A stretch of DNA of 32,802 nt. It comes from an uncultured Planctomycetaceae bacterium. GTDB taxonomy: Bacteria > Planctomycetota > Planctomycetia > Planctomycetales > Planctomycetaceae. Of the stretch, positions 23,601 to 32,473 are shown piece by piece. Where the stretch lies: assembly GCA_937916515.1 (NCBI GenBank), contig CALFSX010000032.1:1-32802 (forward strand), read 5' to 3'. Made by a program: the position numbers and the translations under genes. How positions within the stretch are numbered: position 1 is the stretch's first letter; every line of letters starts with the position of its first letter. Below the pieces are notes generated by a model. That model ran no database searches. It saw nothing but the letters and a program-made list of their open reading frames with translations, and was not told where the DNA came from.

Positions 23601-23674
23601 TGAGCCGACGTATAACCGGCTGTTGCGATCAGCATCAGCATTGAAAAGAAAATCACACGACAGGTTCTGGGCAT
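20651..23674 (-). CDS. Secreted FG-GAP/VCBS repeat protein fused to a sialidase-like domain
   Basis: The signal peptide (residues 1-24, ending TSA) follows ATG 23674, which has GGAAG 7 nt upstream. The longer open frame to 23764 would bury the signal, so I use the inner start (1007 residues). The N-terminal two thirds carry about nine calcium-binding DxDxDGDxD-like loops (for example DYDGDGDMDLLVS, DFDGDGDLDLLCG, DWDNDGDEDILCG), which are FG-GAP/VCBS repeats forming a beta-propeller. A Pro/Lys-rich linker (about 655-668) leads to a sialidase-like six-blade domain (about 674-1007) with Asp boxes SYDRGRTF (776), SADSGKTW (882) and SDDGLTW (939). It probably binds or cleaves an extracellular glycan. 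True sialic acid specificity is unproven, since many BNR proteins act on other sugars. It lies beside the sulfatases. Confidence 0.87.
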   Translation of the reverse strand: MPRTCRVIFFSMLMLIATAGYTSAQETDWKLLPLQYNNPGLKVDLGVGLWAWPLPMDYDGDGDMDLLVSCPDKPSNGVYFFENPTQDTSVKLPVFKAGIRIGKTSSNMQVSYVNGEPRILRTCFEHKRDPQSGKFDFDHGTRIYPKDNVHENRVRADMWRYVDYDGDGDQDIISGTGDWTEYGWDHAYDNHGRWRNGRLHGNVYLIVNDGSDNQPKYSASPTKLQAAGGDIDVYGWPSPNFADFDGDGDLDLLCGEFMDGFTYFENVGSRNNPEYAAGQKLNNDAGQPLVMDLQMITPTAIDWDGDNDLDLIVGDEDGRVAFVENTGKLRARQPVFKTPVYFQQEADTLKFGALATPYAYDWDNDGDEDILCGNTAGYIGYFQNLGTAANGLPKWDAPKLLEVSGTGSDGSSSPFRILAGENGSIQGPCEAKWGYTTLTVADWDGDKDPDIIYNSILSRVGVLRNDNGALVDTSLDTGLTEAPPKWYWWETEASSALTQWRTTPVATDFDADGKLDLVMLDQEGYLTLRSAGKAAARIFVDENNQPLQLNTKSCGSSGRVKLEVVDWDGDSRLDVLTNSENATWYRNCEDRDGKIVLKKIGNLAKRNVAGHTSSPAACDFNNDGKPDLLVGAENGRLYFAVHDDCITYPADQLVAAQPKPAPKPKFPGFVSEDFVYTKASFPECHASTICETSRGLVTAWFGGTKEGKTDVGIWTSYHDGSGWTSPRQVADGVQHDKLRYPCWNPVLYQPPGDGPTLLFFKVGPNPREWWGEMMVSYDRGRTFTDRRRLPEGIDGPVRCKPLFLADGKTLLCGSSTEYDGWRIHFELTQLENGEPRGIWQRIGPINDGKEFNAIQPTILTHADGRLQVLCRTKESVIVSSFSADSGKTWSKLEPIDLPNPNSGIEVVTLKDGRHLLIYNHLGSGKTGWGRRGLLNLAISDDGLTWRKVATLEQQEGGEFSYPAIIQTNDGLVHMSYTWKRQRVKHVVIDPASIEVGDVLTKDSWQAE

Positions 23675-24151
23675 GAGCAACTTCCAGGATTGAATTCGGG
23701 AGGGATATGTTGGGGGAAGTATCGAGGTCGATTTTTGCAACCGGATCATTGTTTCAGAGTTCAAGCATCGGTGGCATGTGAGCTGCGTTCGAATAGATCA
23801 TTGGCAAAATGGGAACGCGACGGGCGGCCGGGGTTGGAGCCAGACGCCAGCGCCCCCGGGGTTTCCTTTGCAAGCTCAGTCCAACCGCAGATGGTATGAA
23901 AGGCCAACCGCGTAAAAACTACGTTTTCATTTTGGTGCGGAGCTATTTTACTGCAAGCTTTCGGACGTTTCTCGTACTGGTGAGCAAATGACGTTGTTTA
24001 GCGGAGTTAGCTTAACGGCAGGAACAAAGCGAATCCACCATGTCGCGTTTTTGGCGGCTGCGTGTATGGCTGTTGCAGTTTGCTTTGCGAATGATGTTGC
24101 AGCAACGTTCAGTCAGGTGGATGCGTCCTGTCGAAGAGTTCCGACGCTGGA
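23675..24151. other. 477-bp intergenic region, no supported gene
   Basis: The region separates two minus-strand genes. A plus-strand frame from 23988 contains a hydrophobic stretch resembling a signal peptide, but it runs antisense into the oxidoreductase gene and ends without a domain. The segment 23815-23870 is GC-rich. The promoter of the FG-GAP/sialidase gene is expected near 23675-23800. Confidence 0.5.
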
Positions 24152-25345
24152 TCATTTTTCAGCCAGCATCAATTCCAGTGGGTGCTGGCGTTGTTTTAGT
24201 GGCAGGTTCACCGTCTTTCCGCCAAGACGATGTGATTCGAAGATCGCGCACGTCATTTCAACGGTGGCAGCAGCTGCGTGGCCGTTGCATAGTGGGGGGC
24301 GATTGTTGTCGCAGGCGTCGATCAGATCTCGAACGGCAACGACGTGATTGTAGACTTCTTCCACCAGTTGACTGCGGGTTTCCGGTTCGCCGACTCCACT
24401 TGTGGTAATCGGTTGCCAGGTGCGTGGCGAGTTGGCCGGATCATACGGATTGCCGGCAGTGAAGTGAGCGACGGGTCTTCGGTCAATATGCAATGTGACC
24501 ATGCCCATGCTGCCAATAAGCTGCAGGCAATAGGCGTTGCCTGCGGTTCCGTCGTTGGCGATGGAATCATAGTACGCGACGACACCACTGGTTGTTTCGT
24601 ACCGAGCGTGGACTTCGTTGGCTGCCAGCAGGCCCAGACCTTCGGCACCGGGCTTGATATCTTTGGCTGTCACATGCTGACCATCTTTGAGCATGACGGC
24701 GGAACACGAAGTGATGCTGCCTGCGAAGTATTCAAACAGGTTGAAGACATGAGTGCCAAGCACCCATGCATCTTCGTCACCTCCACGGCGATCGCCTTTT
24801 CCTCGACCACGAATCTGCAGCAGCTTTCCCAGTTGGCCGGATTCAATCAGGGTATCAATCTGCTTCAGCGCTGGGTGGTACCGATTGCGGTGAGCGACGG
24901 CGATTCTTGCACCGCTCTTTTCTGCAGCGGCCAGCAACGAATCTGCTTCGGCGGGCGTGCGGCAGAATGGTTTTTCAACGTAAAGCCCTTTTACACCGGC
25001 TTCGATGGCTGCCATGGCCATGTCGTGATGCTGGTCGATGTGGCGAGGGCACACGGAAACAAATTCCGGTCGGACTTCCTGCAGCATTTGGCGATAGTCA
25101 GTATAGCCGCGGTCGATCTTCAGAATCTTCTTCTGTTTCGCTAGCCCTTCGGGATTGCCGTCTGATACGGCCACGATTTCCGTTTCAGGAAGTTTCAACC
25201 AGACGGTGTCTAATCCGTGTCCAAAGTTTCCTCTTCCAGTGTGCCCTATGACGGCGACTTTTCGACGCGGTTTTACTTCATCGGCCTGGGCGAAACCTGA
25301 GGCAAGCAGTGCGGATGATGCAGCAAGAAAAGAGCGGCGTTGCAT
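24152..25345 (-). CDS. Gfo/Idh/MocA-family oxidoreductase with Tat-like signal
   Basis: This is an NAD(P)-dependent oxidoreductase of 397 residues. ATG 25345 gives an N-terminus MQRRSFLAASSALLASGF with a twin-arginine motif and a signal ending AQA, so export in the folded state is expected. The Rossmann fold starts at KVAVIGHTGRGNFG (29-42), and EKP at 124-126 holds the catalytic Lys typical of the family. HRNRYHPALK and WVLGTHVFNLFEYF match the C-terminal domain. The longer frame from 25414 would hide the Tat motif and overlap the acyltransferase gene. These secreted members are abundant in Planctomycetota and act on sugars or inositols, but the substrate here is unknown. Its place beside the sialidase-like and sulfatase genes suggests glycan catabolism. 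Confidence 0.87.
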   Translation of the reverse strand: MQRRSFLAASSALLASGFAQADEVKPRRKVAVIGHTGRGNFGHGLDTVWLKLPETEIVAVSDGNPEGLAKQKKILKIDRGYTDYRQMLQEVRPEFVSVCPRHIDQHHDMAMAAIEAGVKGLYVEKPFCRTPAEADSLLAAAEKSGARIAVAHRNRYHPALKQIDTLIESGQLGKLLQIRGRGKGDRRGGDEDAWVLGTHVFNLFEYFAGSITSCSAVMLKDGQHVTAKDIKPGAEGLGLLAANEVHARYETTSGVVAYYDSIANDGTAGNAYCLQLIGSMGMVTLHIDRRPVAHFTAGNPYDPANSPRTWQPITTSGVGEPETRSQLVEEVYNHVVAVRDLIDACDNNRPPLCNGHAAAATVEMTCAIFESHRLGGKTVNLPLKQRQHPLELMLAEK

Positions 25346-25410
25346 GGGGCAGGTTCCGAACAGAAATTGAGGAGTTGCAGTTGGTTGCGTTAATCGCCAT
25401 CGGTGGGAAG

Positions 25411-26664
25411 TCAATCAGCAGGCTGTGGCGGGGCAGGGCAATTCGTAATTGGCTGCGTAGGCCAGCGGTCTTCCACGCCCAGCATTTTCAGCATACGGCT
25501 GCGAAGTTCTTTCATAATTGGATCACCTTCTCGCGACTTCACGCGTTCCGGCGGAACGGGGATGGCCTCGTCGACCATAATGTCAACATGAAGATCGTGA
25601 TAAACCGTCATGTTGTCGGTCAGATCTTCCTCAATACGTTCGACTGCTTCAAACATGTGATGCTTGAGACGATCGGGTGGCAGATCTTCATCCAGATATC
25701 CGGGAACCTGCAGAGAAAACGATTGAGCGTAATACACGTCTGCCAGATGCTGCCAGCGACGGTGTCTTTCTTTCGCATCGACTTTGTTAGCAACCATGTC
25801 AGTCAGAATTGCGATTCTTAGGTCTTTGACTCGCCCAATCGTGTCTCCCGTACGTTTGCGGCCAAGCCATTCCTGTTCGTGTTTCTGTAGAATCAAATTC
25901 ACCAGTTGCTGAACTCGATCTTCAATCCTGCCAGTTAGCGATTCTCCCAGCCACTGAATTTCGCGAGCACACTGTAACGCCGCCTGCAGTGTCTTGATGC
26001 GTTGAAGCATGGGGCGACCGGCTTGTGAGATCCTGAAGATGCGATCTTCCAGGCGTTCCATTACCGGGGCCAGCAAAACTTCCGGATCACCCTGATGTTG
26101 ATACTTCAAAATCACGGGATGCACGACGACGCTGGAATCCGGGTGAGTTTTTGCTCGATGCTTTGCGGCAGTTCTGGCGATAAATGCAGTGCCATCCATT
26201 AGCTGCATCAGGCGATCGTTCGCTCCGGAGATGACGCCTTCAGAAAAGATCATCAGCGGACGTTCGGCAGTGGCCACAATATCAACGGCGGTGTCCAGAG
26301 CTTTACGGTCCATGCCTTCGCGATAAACGCTGAACGCTCCAATGCGGCGACTGACAAAGGTTTCCAGCCAGCTTTGCTTGAACACGTGCCAGCTGGCCAT
26401 GGCGTACGAATGCACGGGCGTGTCGGTAACAATCGCCCCGCACATCAGTGGATCCGATGCTCGACTATGATTGGGGCAGAGGATGATGCCGTTCTTCTGC
26501 CGCAACGAGTCTCGAAGATGGTCCAGCCCGATGGTTGTCCAGCTATTGACGCCGCATCGCTTTCGCACCAAAGTCGGCAAATATTTCCCCACCGCCCACG
26601 ACCAGAACGTGCCGCGATAAGGCGGAATAAACGTGTATTTTTCGTCAAAGACGACCTTTTGCAT
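25411..26664 (-). CDS. PlsC-type glycerophospholipid acyltransferase-like protein
   Basis: The acyltransferase core occupies about residues 45-190. The catalytic NHxxxxD motif is NHSRASD at 65-71 and the substrate-binding block is IFSEGVISG at 139-147 (the FPEGTRS position). Such enzymes acylate lysophosphatidate or related acceptors at the membrane. About 200 further residues with charged helices (RIEDRVQQLVNLILQKHEQ and neighbours) follow, more than in ordinary PlsC, and have no assigned role. The longer frame starts at TTG 26733. I use ATG 26664, although no good ribosome site precedes either. The gene lies 65 bp upstream of the oxidoreductase start on the same strand and is divergent from the LOG-family gene. 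Confidence 0.82.
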   Translation of the reverse strand: MQKVVFDEKYTFIPPYRGTFWSWAVGKYLPTLVRKRCGVNSWTTIGLDHLRDSLRQKNGIILCPNHSRASDPLMCGAIVTDTPVHSYAMASWHVFKQSWLETFVSRRIGAFSVYREGMDRKALDTAVDIVATAERPLMIFSEGVISGANDRLMQLMDGTAFIARTAAKHRAKTHPDSSVVVHPVILKYQHQGDPEVLLAPVMERLEDRIFRISQAGRPMLQRIKTLQAALQCAREIQWLGESLTGRIEDRVQQLVNLILQKHEQEWLGRKRTGDTIGRVKDLRIAILTDMVANKVDAKERHRRWQHLADVYYAQSFSLQVPGYLDEDLPPDRLKHHMFEAVERIEEDLTDNMTVYHDLHVDIMVDEAIPVPPERVKSREGDPIMKELRSRMLKMLGVEDRWPTQPITNCPAPPQPAD

Positions 26665-26910
26665 TCCGTTGATCTTAAAGTCGAATGACGAAAGGGTTCC
26701 AAGTCTTGCGGAACCTGAAGATGGGGCGGTCAATAGAAGTGGGAACAGTGGTGAAAGTGACAGATATTCCGCAACTTCCCGTACATTGGAGTGTAGGTCT
26801 TCTTACCGACTTTGGAAACTCAACCGCATTTACCTGCTGCAGACTTCTTTGATATCCTTGCCATTTGTTTGTGATTCATGCTTCTCGACAGCTGCTAAGA
26901 TATTCGCACA

Positions 26911-28059
26911 ATGTTGGAAATTGACTCAATTGACTGTTTTTACGGCTGGCTCGGGTCAATGCCGGCTCGCTGTCCCGCGGCGATTCAGAATCTTGATCTT
27001 GGCGAATGGTCGGAACAAATGCGGAGGCACACTTATGCGGGCTCCGTCTTTCTGGGGTGTACGCTGGAAGCCGACGTCGCGGGACTTATCGCATCCACCG
27101 GTGGAATCGTGATTCCCAACCTGAACGAATTTCGGTTTCAGCTGCATCGAACTCACTTGTATTCGCCCGACGAAATCTTCGCAGGTTTCGATCCTTCAGG
27201 CTGCAACGGGTATCAAAACACGTTCGACTACCAAGTGTATGAACAGTACATCAAACAGGGAAAACGAAGCACGCGAATCAACATCAGCCTTGCAAGAGCT
27301 CTGCACGACCATTCCATCACCGATGCACTGGACGAATTGATCAAGGGACGCAAAGTTGTGGCGGTGATGGGAGGTCACGGCATGGAACGCGGTGAAGCGT
27401 TCTATAAAAAGATCGCTCTGATGACGAGAACGCTGACTCAGGAAAAGTTTCTGGTGGCGACGGGGGGCGGCCCGGGTGCAATGGAAGCCGCTCATTTGGG
27501 AGCCTACTTTGCAACTCGCGACGAGTCTGAACTGCTGGAAGCGATAGAGATTTTGAAAGTGCGACCGGCCGGGGCTCCGACTGGCAAAGAGTACGCCGAC
27601 GCCGATTGGCTGCATAGAGCGATGAAAGTTCGGAGTCTGTACCCAATACCCGAAAACGAATTGCGCAGCTGCACCAGTGTGGGAGTTCCGACCTGGTTTT
27701 ACGGTCACGAACCGCCGGCCGCCTTTTCGACTCACATCGCCAAATATTTTGCCAACAGCATTCGTGAAGACGGACTTCTTGAGATCGCTCGCCACGGAAT
27801 TGTGTTCGCTCCTGGCAGTGCTGGCACAACGCAGGAAATATTTCAGGACGCAGCTCAGAACCACTACGGAACTGTTGGGGTTGTTTCGCCTATGATTTTG
27901 TTTGGAGTCGACCATTGGACGAACGTTCGCCCGGTGTGGCCGTTATTGAAGTCTGTGGCCACAGGTCTGCCTTACGGCGAACTTCTGGCGTTGACGGATG
28001 ATTCTGATGAAATTCTGAACCGGCTGCGAGACTTCACGCCTGTGAAGTTTGCGACGTAG
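26911..28059 (+). CDS. LOG-family (lysine decarboxylase-like) nucleotide-binding protein
   Basis: This is a Rossmann-type protein with the two LOG signatures. VATGGGPGAMEAAHLGA (182-198) is the nucleotide-binding loop and PGSAGTTQEIFQ (301-312) the variant of PGGxGTxxE. LOG and PpnN proteins cleave nucleoside 5'-monophosphates to base and ribose 5-phosphate. At 382 residues it is longer than plant-type LOG (about 200) and has an N-terminal extension of about 140 residues (VFLGCTLEADVAGLIASTGG and onward) of unknown role. Function is inferred from motifs only. A purine nucleoside phosphorylase gene lies tail to tail 21 bp away, which may be coincidence or may point to base salvage. The ATG at 26911 is the first clear start. 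Confidence 0.78.
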   Translation: MLEIDSIDCFYGWLGSMPARCPAAIQNLDLGEWSEQMRRHTYAGSVFLGCTLEADVAGLIASTGGIVIPNLNEFRFQLHRTHLYSPDEIFAGFDPSGCNGYQNTFDYQVYEQYIKQGKRSTRINISLARALHDHSITDALDELIKGRKVVAVMGGHGMERGEAFYKKIALMTRTLTQEKFLVATGGGPGAMEAAHLGAYFATRDESELLEAIEILKVRPAGAPTGKEYADADWLHRAMKVRSLYPIPENELRSCTSVGVPTWFYGHEPPAAFSTHIAKYFANSIREDGLLEIARHGIVFAPGSAGTTQEIFQDAAQNHYGTVGVVSPMILFGVDHWTNVRPVWPLLKSVATGLPYGELLALTDDSDEILNRLRDFTPVKFAT

Positions 28060-28080
28060 CACCAGTTGGTCGCCCTATGG

Positions 28081-28887
28081 CTATGCCAGTTGGTGCAGCA
28101 CTTGGGTCAGCCAACTGGTGAATTCGTGTTCGACGTTGGCCGCGGTTTCACTTACTTCCGCATGATCAAGCGGTTTGTCGGATAGACCGCTGGCGATATT
28201 GGTGATACACGAAACGCCCAGCACGTCGATGCCCCGCCTGGCCGCCGCCAGAGCTTCAGGCACGGTGCTCATGCCGACAGCGTCGACACCCAGATGGTGC
28301 AGCATGCGCACTTCTGCGGGAGTTTCGTAATTGGGGCCGGACATCATCGCGTAAACGCCTTGATGCACGTTCAGGCTGGTGTCAACCTGTTTGGCGATGT
28401 CAACCAGACTCTGATTCCAAAGGTGGGCAGCGGCTGGTGTTCGTCCGGAGTTGTGGGCGTCTTCGCTGACTTTTAAGAAGGTCCAGTGTCCATTAATCAG
28501 CATCAGATCGCCGGGCTGAAATCCACTGGTGATTCCTCCAGCTGCGTTAGTGACTATCAGTCGTTTCACGCCCAATTCATGAAGCAGTTTTACGGCGAAC
28601 AACATGCGATCCAACGAATGACCTTCGTAATAGTGCACTCGACCCTGCAAAAACAGAACGCCGTCAAATTCGCCTTTTCCGATGATCAGGCGGCCAGCAT
28701 GCCCAGCGACCGCGGGCTGCGGCATTCCTGGAATCTGTTCGTACCCAATCACCACGCCTCCCGCATCCAGCGCCAGCTGACCGGCAGCACCCAGCCCGGA
28801 TCCCAGAATAACGGCGGTGCGAAACTTAGACAGTATGAACTCGCCGTTCGCGCATTGACGAATCAAATCGGCGGCTGGTTGAATCAT
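28081..28887 (-). CDS. Purine nucleoside phosphorylase
   Basis: This is a trimeric-type purine nucleoside phosphorylase of 268 residues, which splits inosine or guanosine with phosphate to base and ribose 1-phosphate. The motifs are VILGSGLG (26-33), GHAGR, GRVHYYEGH for phosphate and ribose, VTNAAGGI, and MMSGPNYETPAEVRML with the purine-site Glu, followed by AVGMSTVPE and CITNIASG. The open frame extends to 28965, but that ATG lies inside the terminator hairpin of the upstream Hsp70 gene and precedes an unrelated 26-residue leader, so the Met at 28887 is preferred. It is convergent with the LOG-family gene. Confidence 0.93.
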   Translation of the reverse strand: MIQPAADLIRQCANGEFILSKFRTAVILGSGLGAAGQLALDAGGVVIGYEQIPGMPQPAVAGHAGRLIIGKGEFDGVLFLQGRVHYYEGHSLDRMLFAVKLLHELGVKRLIVTNAAGGITSGFQPGDLMLINGHWTFLKVSEDAHNSGRTPAAAHLWNQSLVDIAKQVDTSLNVHQGVYAMMSGPNYETPAEVRMLHHLGVDAVGMSTVPEALAAARRGIDVLGVSCITNIASGLSDKPLDHAEVSETAANVEHEFTSWLTQVLHQLA

Positions 28888-28943
28888 GTCGGAGTTGATA
28901 AGAATGCTCGCGAATCGAAAATCAGAGATGCACTTTGGCCTAC

Positions 28944-28980
28944 AAAAAAACACCGCGTTGAACATGTCAACGCGGTGTTT
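28944..28980 (-). terminator. Intrinsic terminator downstream of the Hsp70 gene
   Basis: On the minus strand a perfect 14-bp stem (AAACACCGCGTTGA and its complement, arms 28980-28967 and 28961-28948) encloses a 5-nt loop and runs into seven T residues (complement of A 28944-28950). It begins 64 nt after the Hsp70 stop codon and should separate that transcript from the purine nucleoside phosphorylase. Confidence 0.92.
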
Positions 28981-29043
28981 GGGATTGTACCTGAATCGGC
29001 GTCTGCCGTCAGGTGATTTTGTGAACTGGTCTTTGCGGAAGGC

Positions 29044-30621
29044 CTACTCGATATCGTAGTCTGCGGTCAGCACTTCCAGAGCATCGACGATGGCCTTGTC
29101 GTCCATTCCGGAATCACGAATAATTTCGGCAGTGGCTTCAACGTTGCCGGTCAGTTCTTTTGCCGTTGCGCTGATGCGGCCCGAACTGTCGTACGCGTAG
29201 GTGATTTCAATCGGTGAACCTTTCGGCAGACTTGCTGGCAGGTTGAAGACTCGGAAGTCACCGATCAGTTCGCATGCTGCTGGATCGACCGCATCACCTT
29301 CCAGAATCTCCACGTGCACGCGAGACTGGCCGGCTGTGTTCGTTCCAAACCGCTGCTTAACATTGTGCGGTACTGGCGTGTTTTTCGGGATCATGATGTG
29401 ATTGATCTTGCGAGACCGATCACTTGGGTCTGAAATCTTGATACCCAATGAGTGCGAATTCACGTCGCTGGTGCGAACAGAATTCAAGCGTTTTTGGACG
29501 GAGGCAGCAACCTTGCTGTTACCGGTGTTGTGTCGAGCTTCCAGAATTGCGGCGTGAATCGCGGCTCCTTCAGCAACGGCTCGTTCCGGCATCAGTTCGC
29601 GAGAAGGCTCTCGACCAGTGACTTCGCGAAGCATTTGCTCAACCACGGGCATCAATGTTGAACCGCCAACCAGAATGACTTCGTCCAGAGTACCGGCTCG
29701 CACGCCTGCCTGAGCCATTACCAGTTCGGTGGTATCTTTGGTTCTTTGCAGCAGGTCTGCCGTCATGCGTTCAAATTCGCCGCGACTTAATGAGACCGAC
29801 AGCGTTTTGCCTTTGAAGTAGACGCTGATTGGCACCTGAGACTTTTCTGACAGGTCTCGTTTTGCGTCTTCTGATTCCTGGTTGAAACCCATCATGGTTT
29901 CCGGATCGGTGGATGGGTCTTCGCCGAATTTCTGCTTGAACTGTTCAACCAGGTGGTCAGCCAGTCGCTTACTCCAGTCGAGTCCGCCCAGCATGACGTC
30001 GCCGTCTGTTGCCAGAACGCGGAAGTTGGTTGGTGTATACCGAACCACGGTCACGTCGAATGTACCGCCGCCGAGGTCGTAGACCAGAATCGTCTTTTCT
30101 TCGTTACTTAGGTCGGTCCGACCCAGTTCGCCTTTTTGCCACGCATAGGCCAATGTAGCGGCGGTTGGCTCGTTGATAATGTCAATGACGTTCAGGCCGG
30201 CAATACGTCCTGCGTCCTGAGTTGCTTTGCGGCGTACATCGTTGAAGTAATAAGGAACTGTAATGACGGCGTTGGAAATCGGGCCAATTTCCTCTTCTGC
30301 ATCCTGCTTCATCTTTTTCAGGATCAAGGCAGAAATGAATTCCGGAGTCAGTTTCTTACCCTGATATTCAACATGATAGTCCTTGTTGCCCATCTCTCGC
30401 TTAACGGCTTCGATGATCTGGTCAGGAGACGCGACTGAAATTCGCTCAAAGGACGGCCCAACAACAACACGGTCCTCGTCCAGAAGCACAACCGATGGAG
30501 TAATTGGTCGTCCGTCAGCATTGTTGGCAACGACCGGGTTGCCGTCGTCGTCCAGATAAGCAATCGCCGAATACGTGGTACCCAGGTCAATTCCGACCGT
30601 TCTGCCTTCAAGAAACTTCAT
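29044..30621 (-). CDS. Hsp70 family chaperone lacking the C-terminal lid (DnaK/HscC-like)
   Basis: The ATPase domain is complete: VGIDLGTTYSAIAYL (9-23), NAVITVPYYFNDVRRKATQD, INEPTAATLAYA, LVYDLGGGTFDVTVV and VILVGGSTLMPVVEQ. A beta-sandwich substrate domain follows (about 390-490; HSLGIKISD, IPKNTPVP, RVHVEILEGD, ASLPKGSPIEITYAYD). After it only about 35 residues remain, whereas DnaK has about 130 more forming the helical lid. Total length is 525 against about 638 for DnaK. It therefore resembles HscC-type or planctomycete paralogues with fast, lidless substrate exchange. No grpE or dnaJ is adjacent and no CIRCE operator is visible upstream, so it is unlikely to be the main heat-shock DnaK. 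The start ATG has AAGG 7 nt upstream. Confidence 0.92.
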   Translation of the reverse strand: MKFLEGRTVGIDLGTTYSAIAYLDDDGNPVVANNADGRPITPSVVLLDEDRVVVGPSFERISVASPDQIIEAVKREMGNKDYHVEYQGKKLTPEFISALILKKMKQDAEEEIGPISNAVITVPYYFNDVRRKATQDAGRIAGLNVIDIINEPTAATLAYAWQKGELGRTDLSNEEKTILVYDLGGGTFDVTVVRYTPTNFRVLATDGDVMLGGLDWSKRLADHLVEQFKQKFGEDPSTDPETMMGFNQESEDAKRDLSEKSQVPISVYFKGKTLSVSLSRGEFERMTADLLQRTKDTTELVMAQAGVRAGTLDEVILVGGSTLMPVVEQMLREVTGREPSRELMPERAVAEGAAIHAAILEARHNTGNSKVAASVQKRLNSVRTSDVNSHSLGIKISDPSDRSRKINHIMIPKNTPVPHNVKQRFGTNTAGQSRVHVEILEGDAVDPAACELIGDFRVFNLPASLPKGSPIEITYAYDSSGRISATAKELTGNVEATAEIIRDSGMDDKAIVDALEVLTADYDIE

Positions 30622-30660
30622 TTGCTGGCCTTAATGCTTCGAATCTTAAGTTTTCGAACT

Positions 30661-30690
30661 ACCAAGGGCATAACGCCCTTGACCCAAAGT
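30661..30690. repeat. Short relative of the dispersed AAGGGC...GCCCTTGACCC repeat
   Basis: AAGGGC and GCCCTT form a hairpin and continue into GACCCAAAGTGG, close to the GACCCAGTGG of copy 2 at 13642. The rest of the 130-bp unit is absent, so this may be a remnant or a minimal form. Confidence 0.5.
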
Positions 30691-31016
30691 GGAGCTGATG
30701 CACCGGTTATGCTTTGATGCCGTCTGAAAAAGATACAACAACGAATGGAATGCGATTCCACTGTTACAAAAATAAATACTTAAAGATCAATTCCAGACGA
30801 AAGCCAGCAGCTGAAAAAACAGCACTGGCACAATCAAAGTTGGCTGCGCGTAACACGTTACGTACTACAGGCAACTCATTCCACGCAAGTTGGCCATTTT
30901 GATCATGGAATTCGACCGATGCAAGCAGTCCGAACACCGAAACGCCTGTACAGCCCCATTTAAATAGAGCCGGCCTACGGAATCAGACAGGCAGTGCCGG
31001 CTGCCGCCTGAGGTGC

Positions 31017-31055
31017 AAAAAAGGCCACGAACGGTACGAAATCGTTCGTGGCCTT
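31017..31055 (-). terminator. Intrinsic terminator downstream of the second Gfo/Idh/MocA gene
   Basis: On the minus strand a perfect 13-bp stem (AAGGCCACGAACG and its complement, arms 31055-31043 and 31033-31021) encloses a 9-nt loop and is followed by TTTTTT (complement of A 31017-31022, partly overlapping the stem). It starts 39 nt after the stop codon at 31094. Confidence 0.92.
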
Positions 31056-31093
31056 GTAATTGCCTCAACAATGGAATGATGTTCCAGAGTCGA

Positions 31094-32473
<1,380 letters not shown>

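Larger units (their letters stand above)
30622..31093. other. 472-bp intergenic region
   Basis: The region holds the Hsp70 upstream sequence, a short relative of the ~130-bp repeat core at about 30661-30690 (AAGGGCATAACGCCCTTGACCC), an imperfect GC-rich palindrome near 30990-31012, and the oxidoreductase terminator at 31017-31055. About 30700-30960 is relatively AT-rich and shows no gene. Small frames lack motifs. Confidence 0.6.

Noticed and set aside
23988-24347. Possible small secreted protein (hydrophobic stretch near residue 20)
   Set aside because: It runs about 195 nt antisense into the oxidoreductase gene, has no ribosome site and has no recognisable domain after the hydrophobic stretch.
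30600-30720. CIRCE-type heat-shock operator upstream of the Hsp70 gene
   Set aside because: I looked for TTAGCACTC-N9-GAGTGCTAA and near variants and saw none. The only palindrome there is the dispersed repeat remnant.
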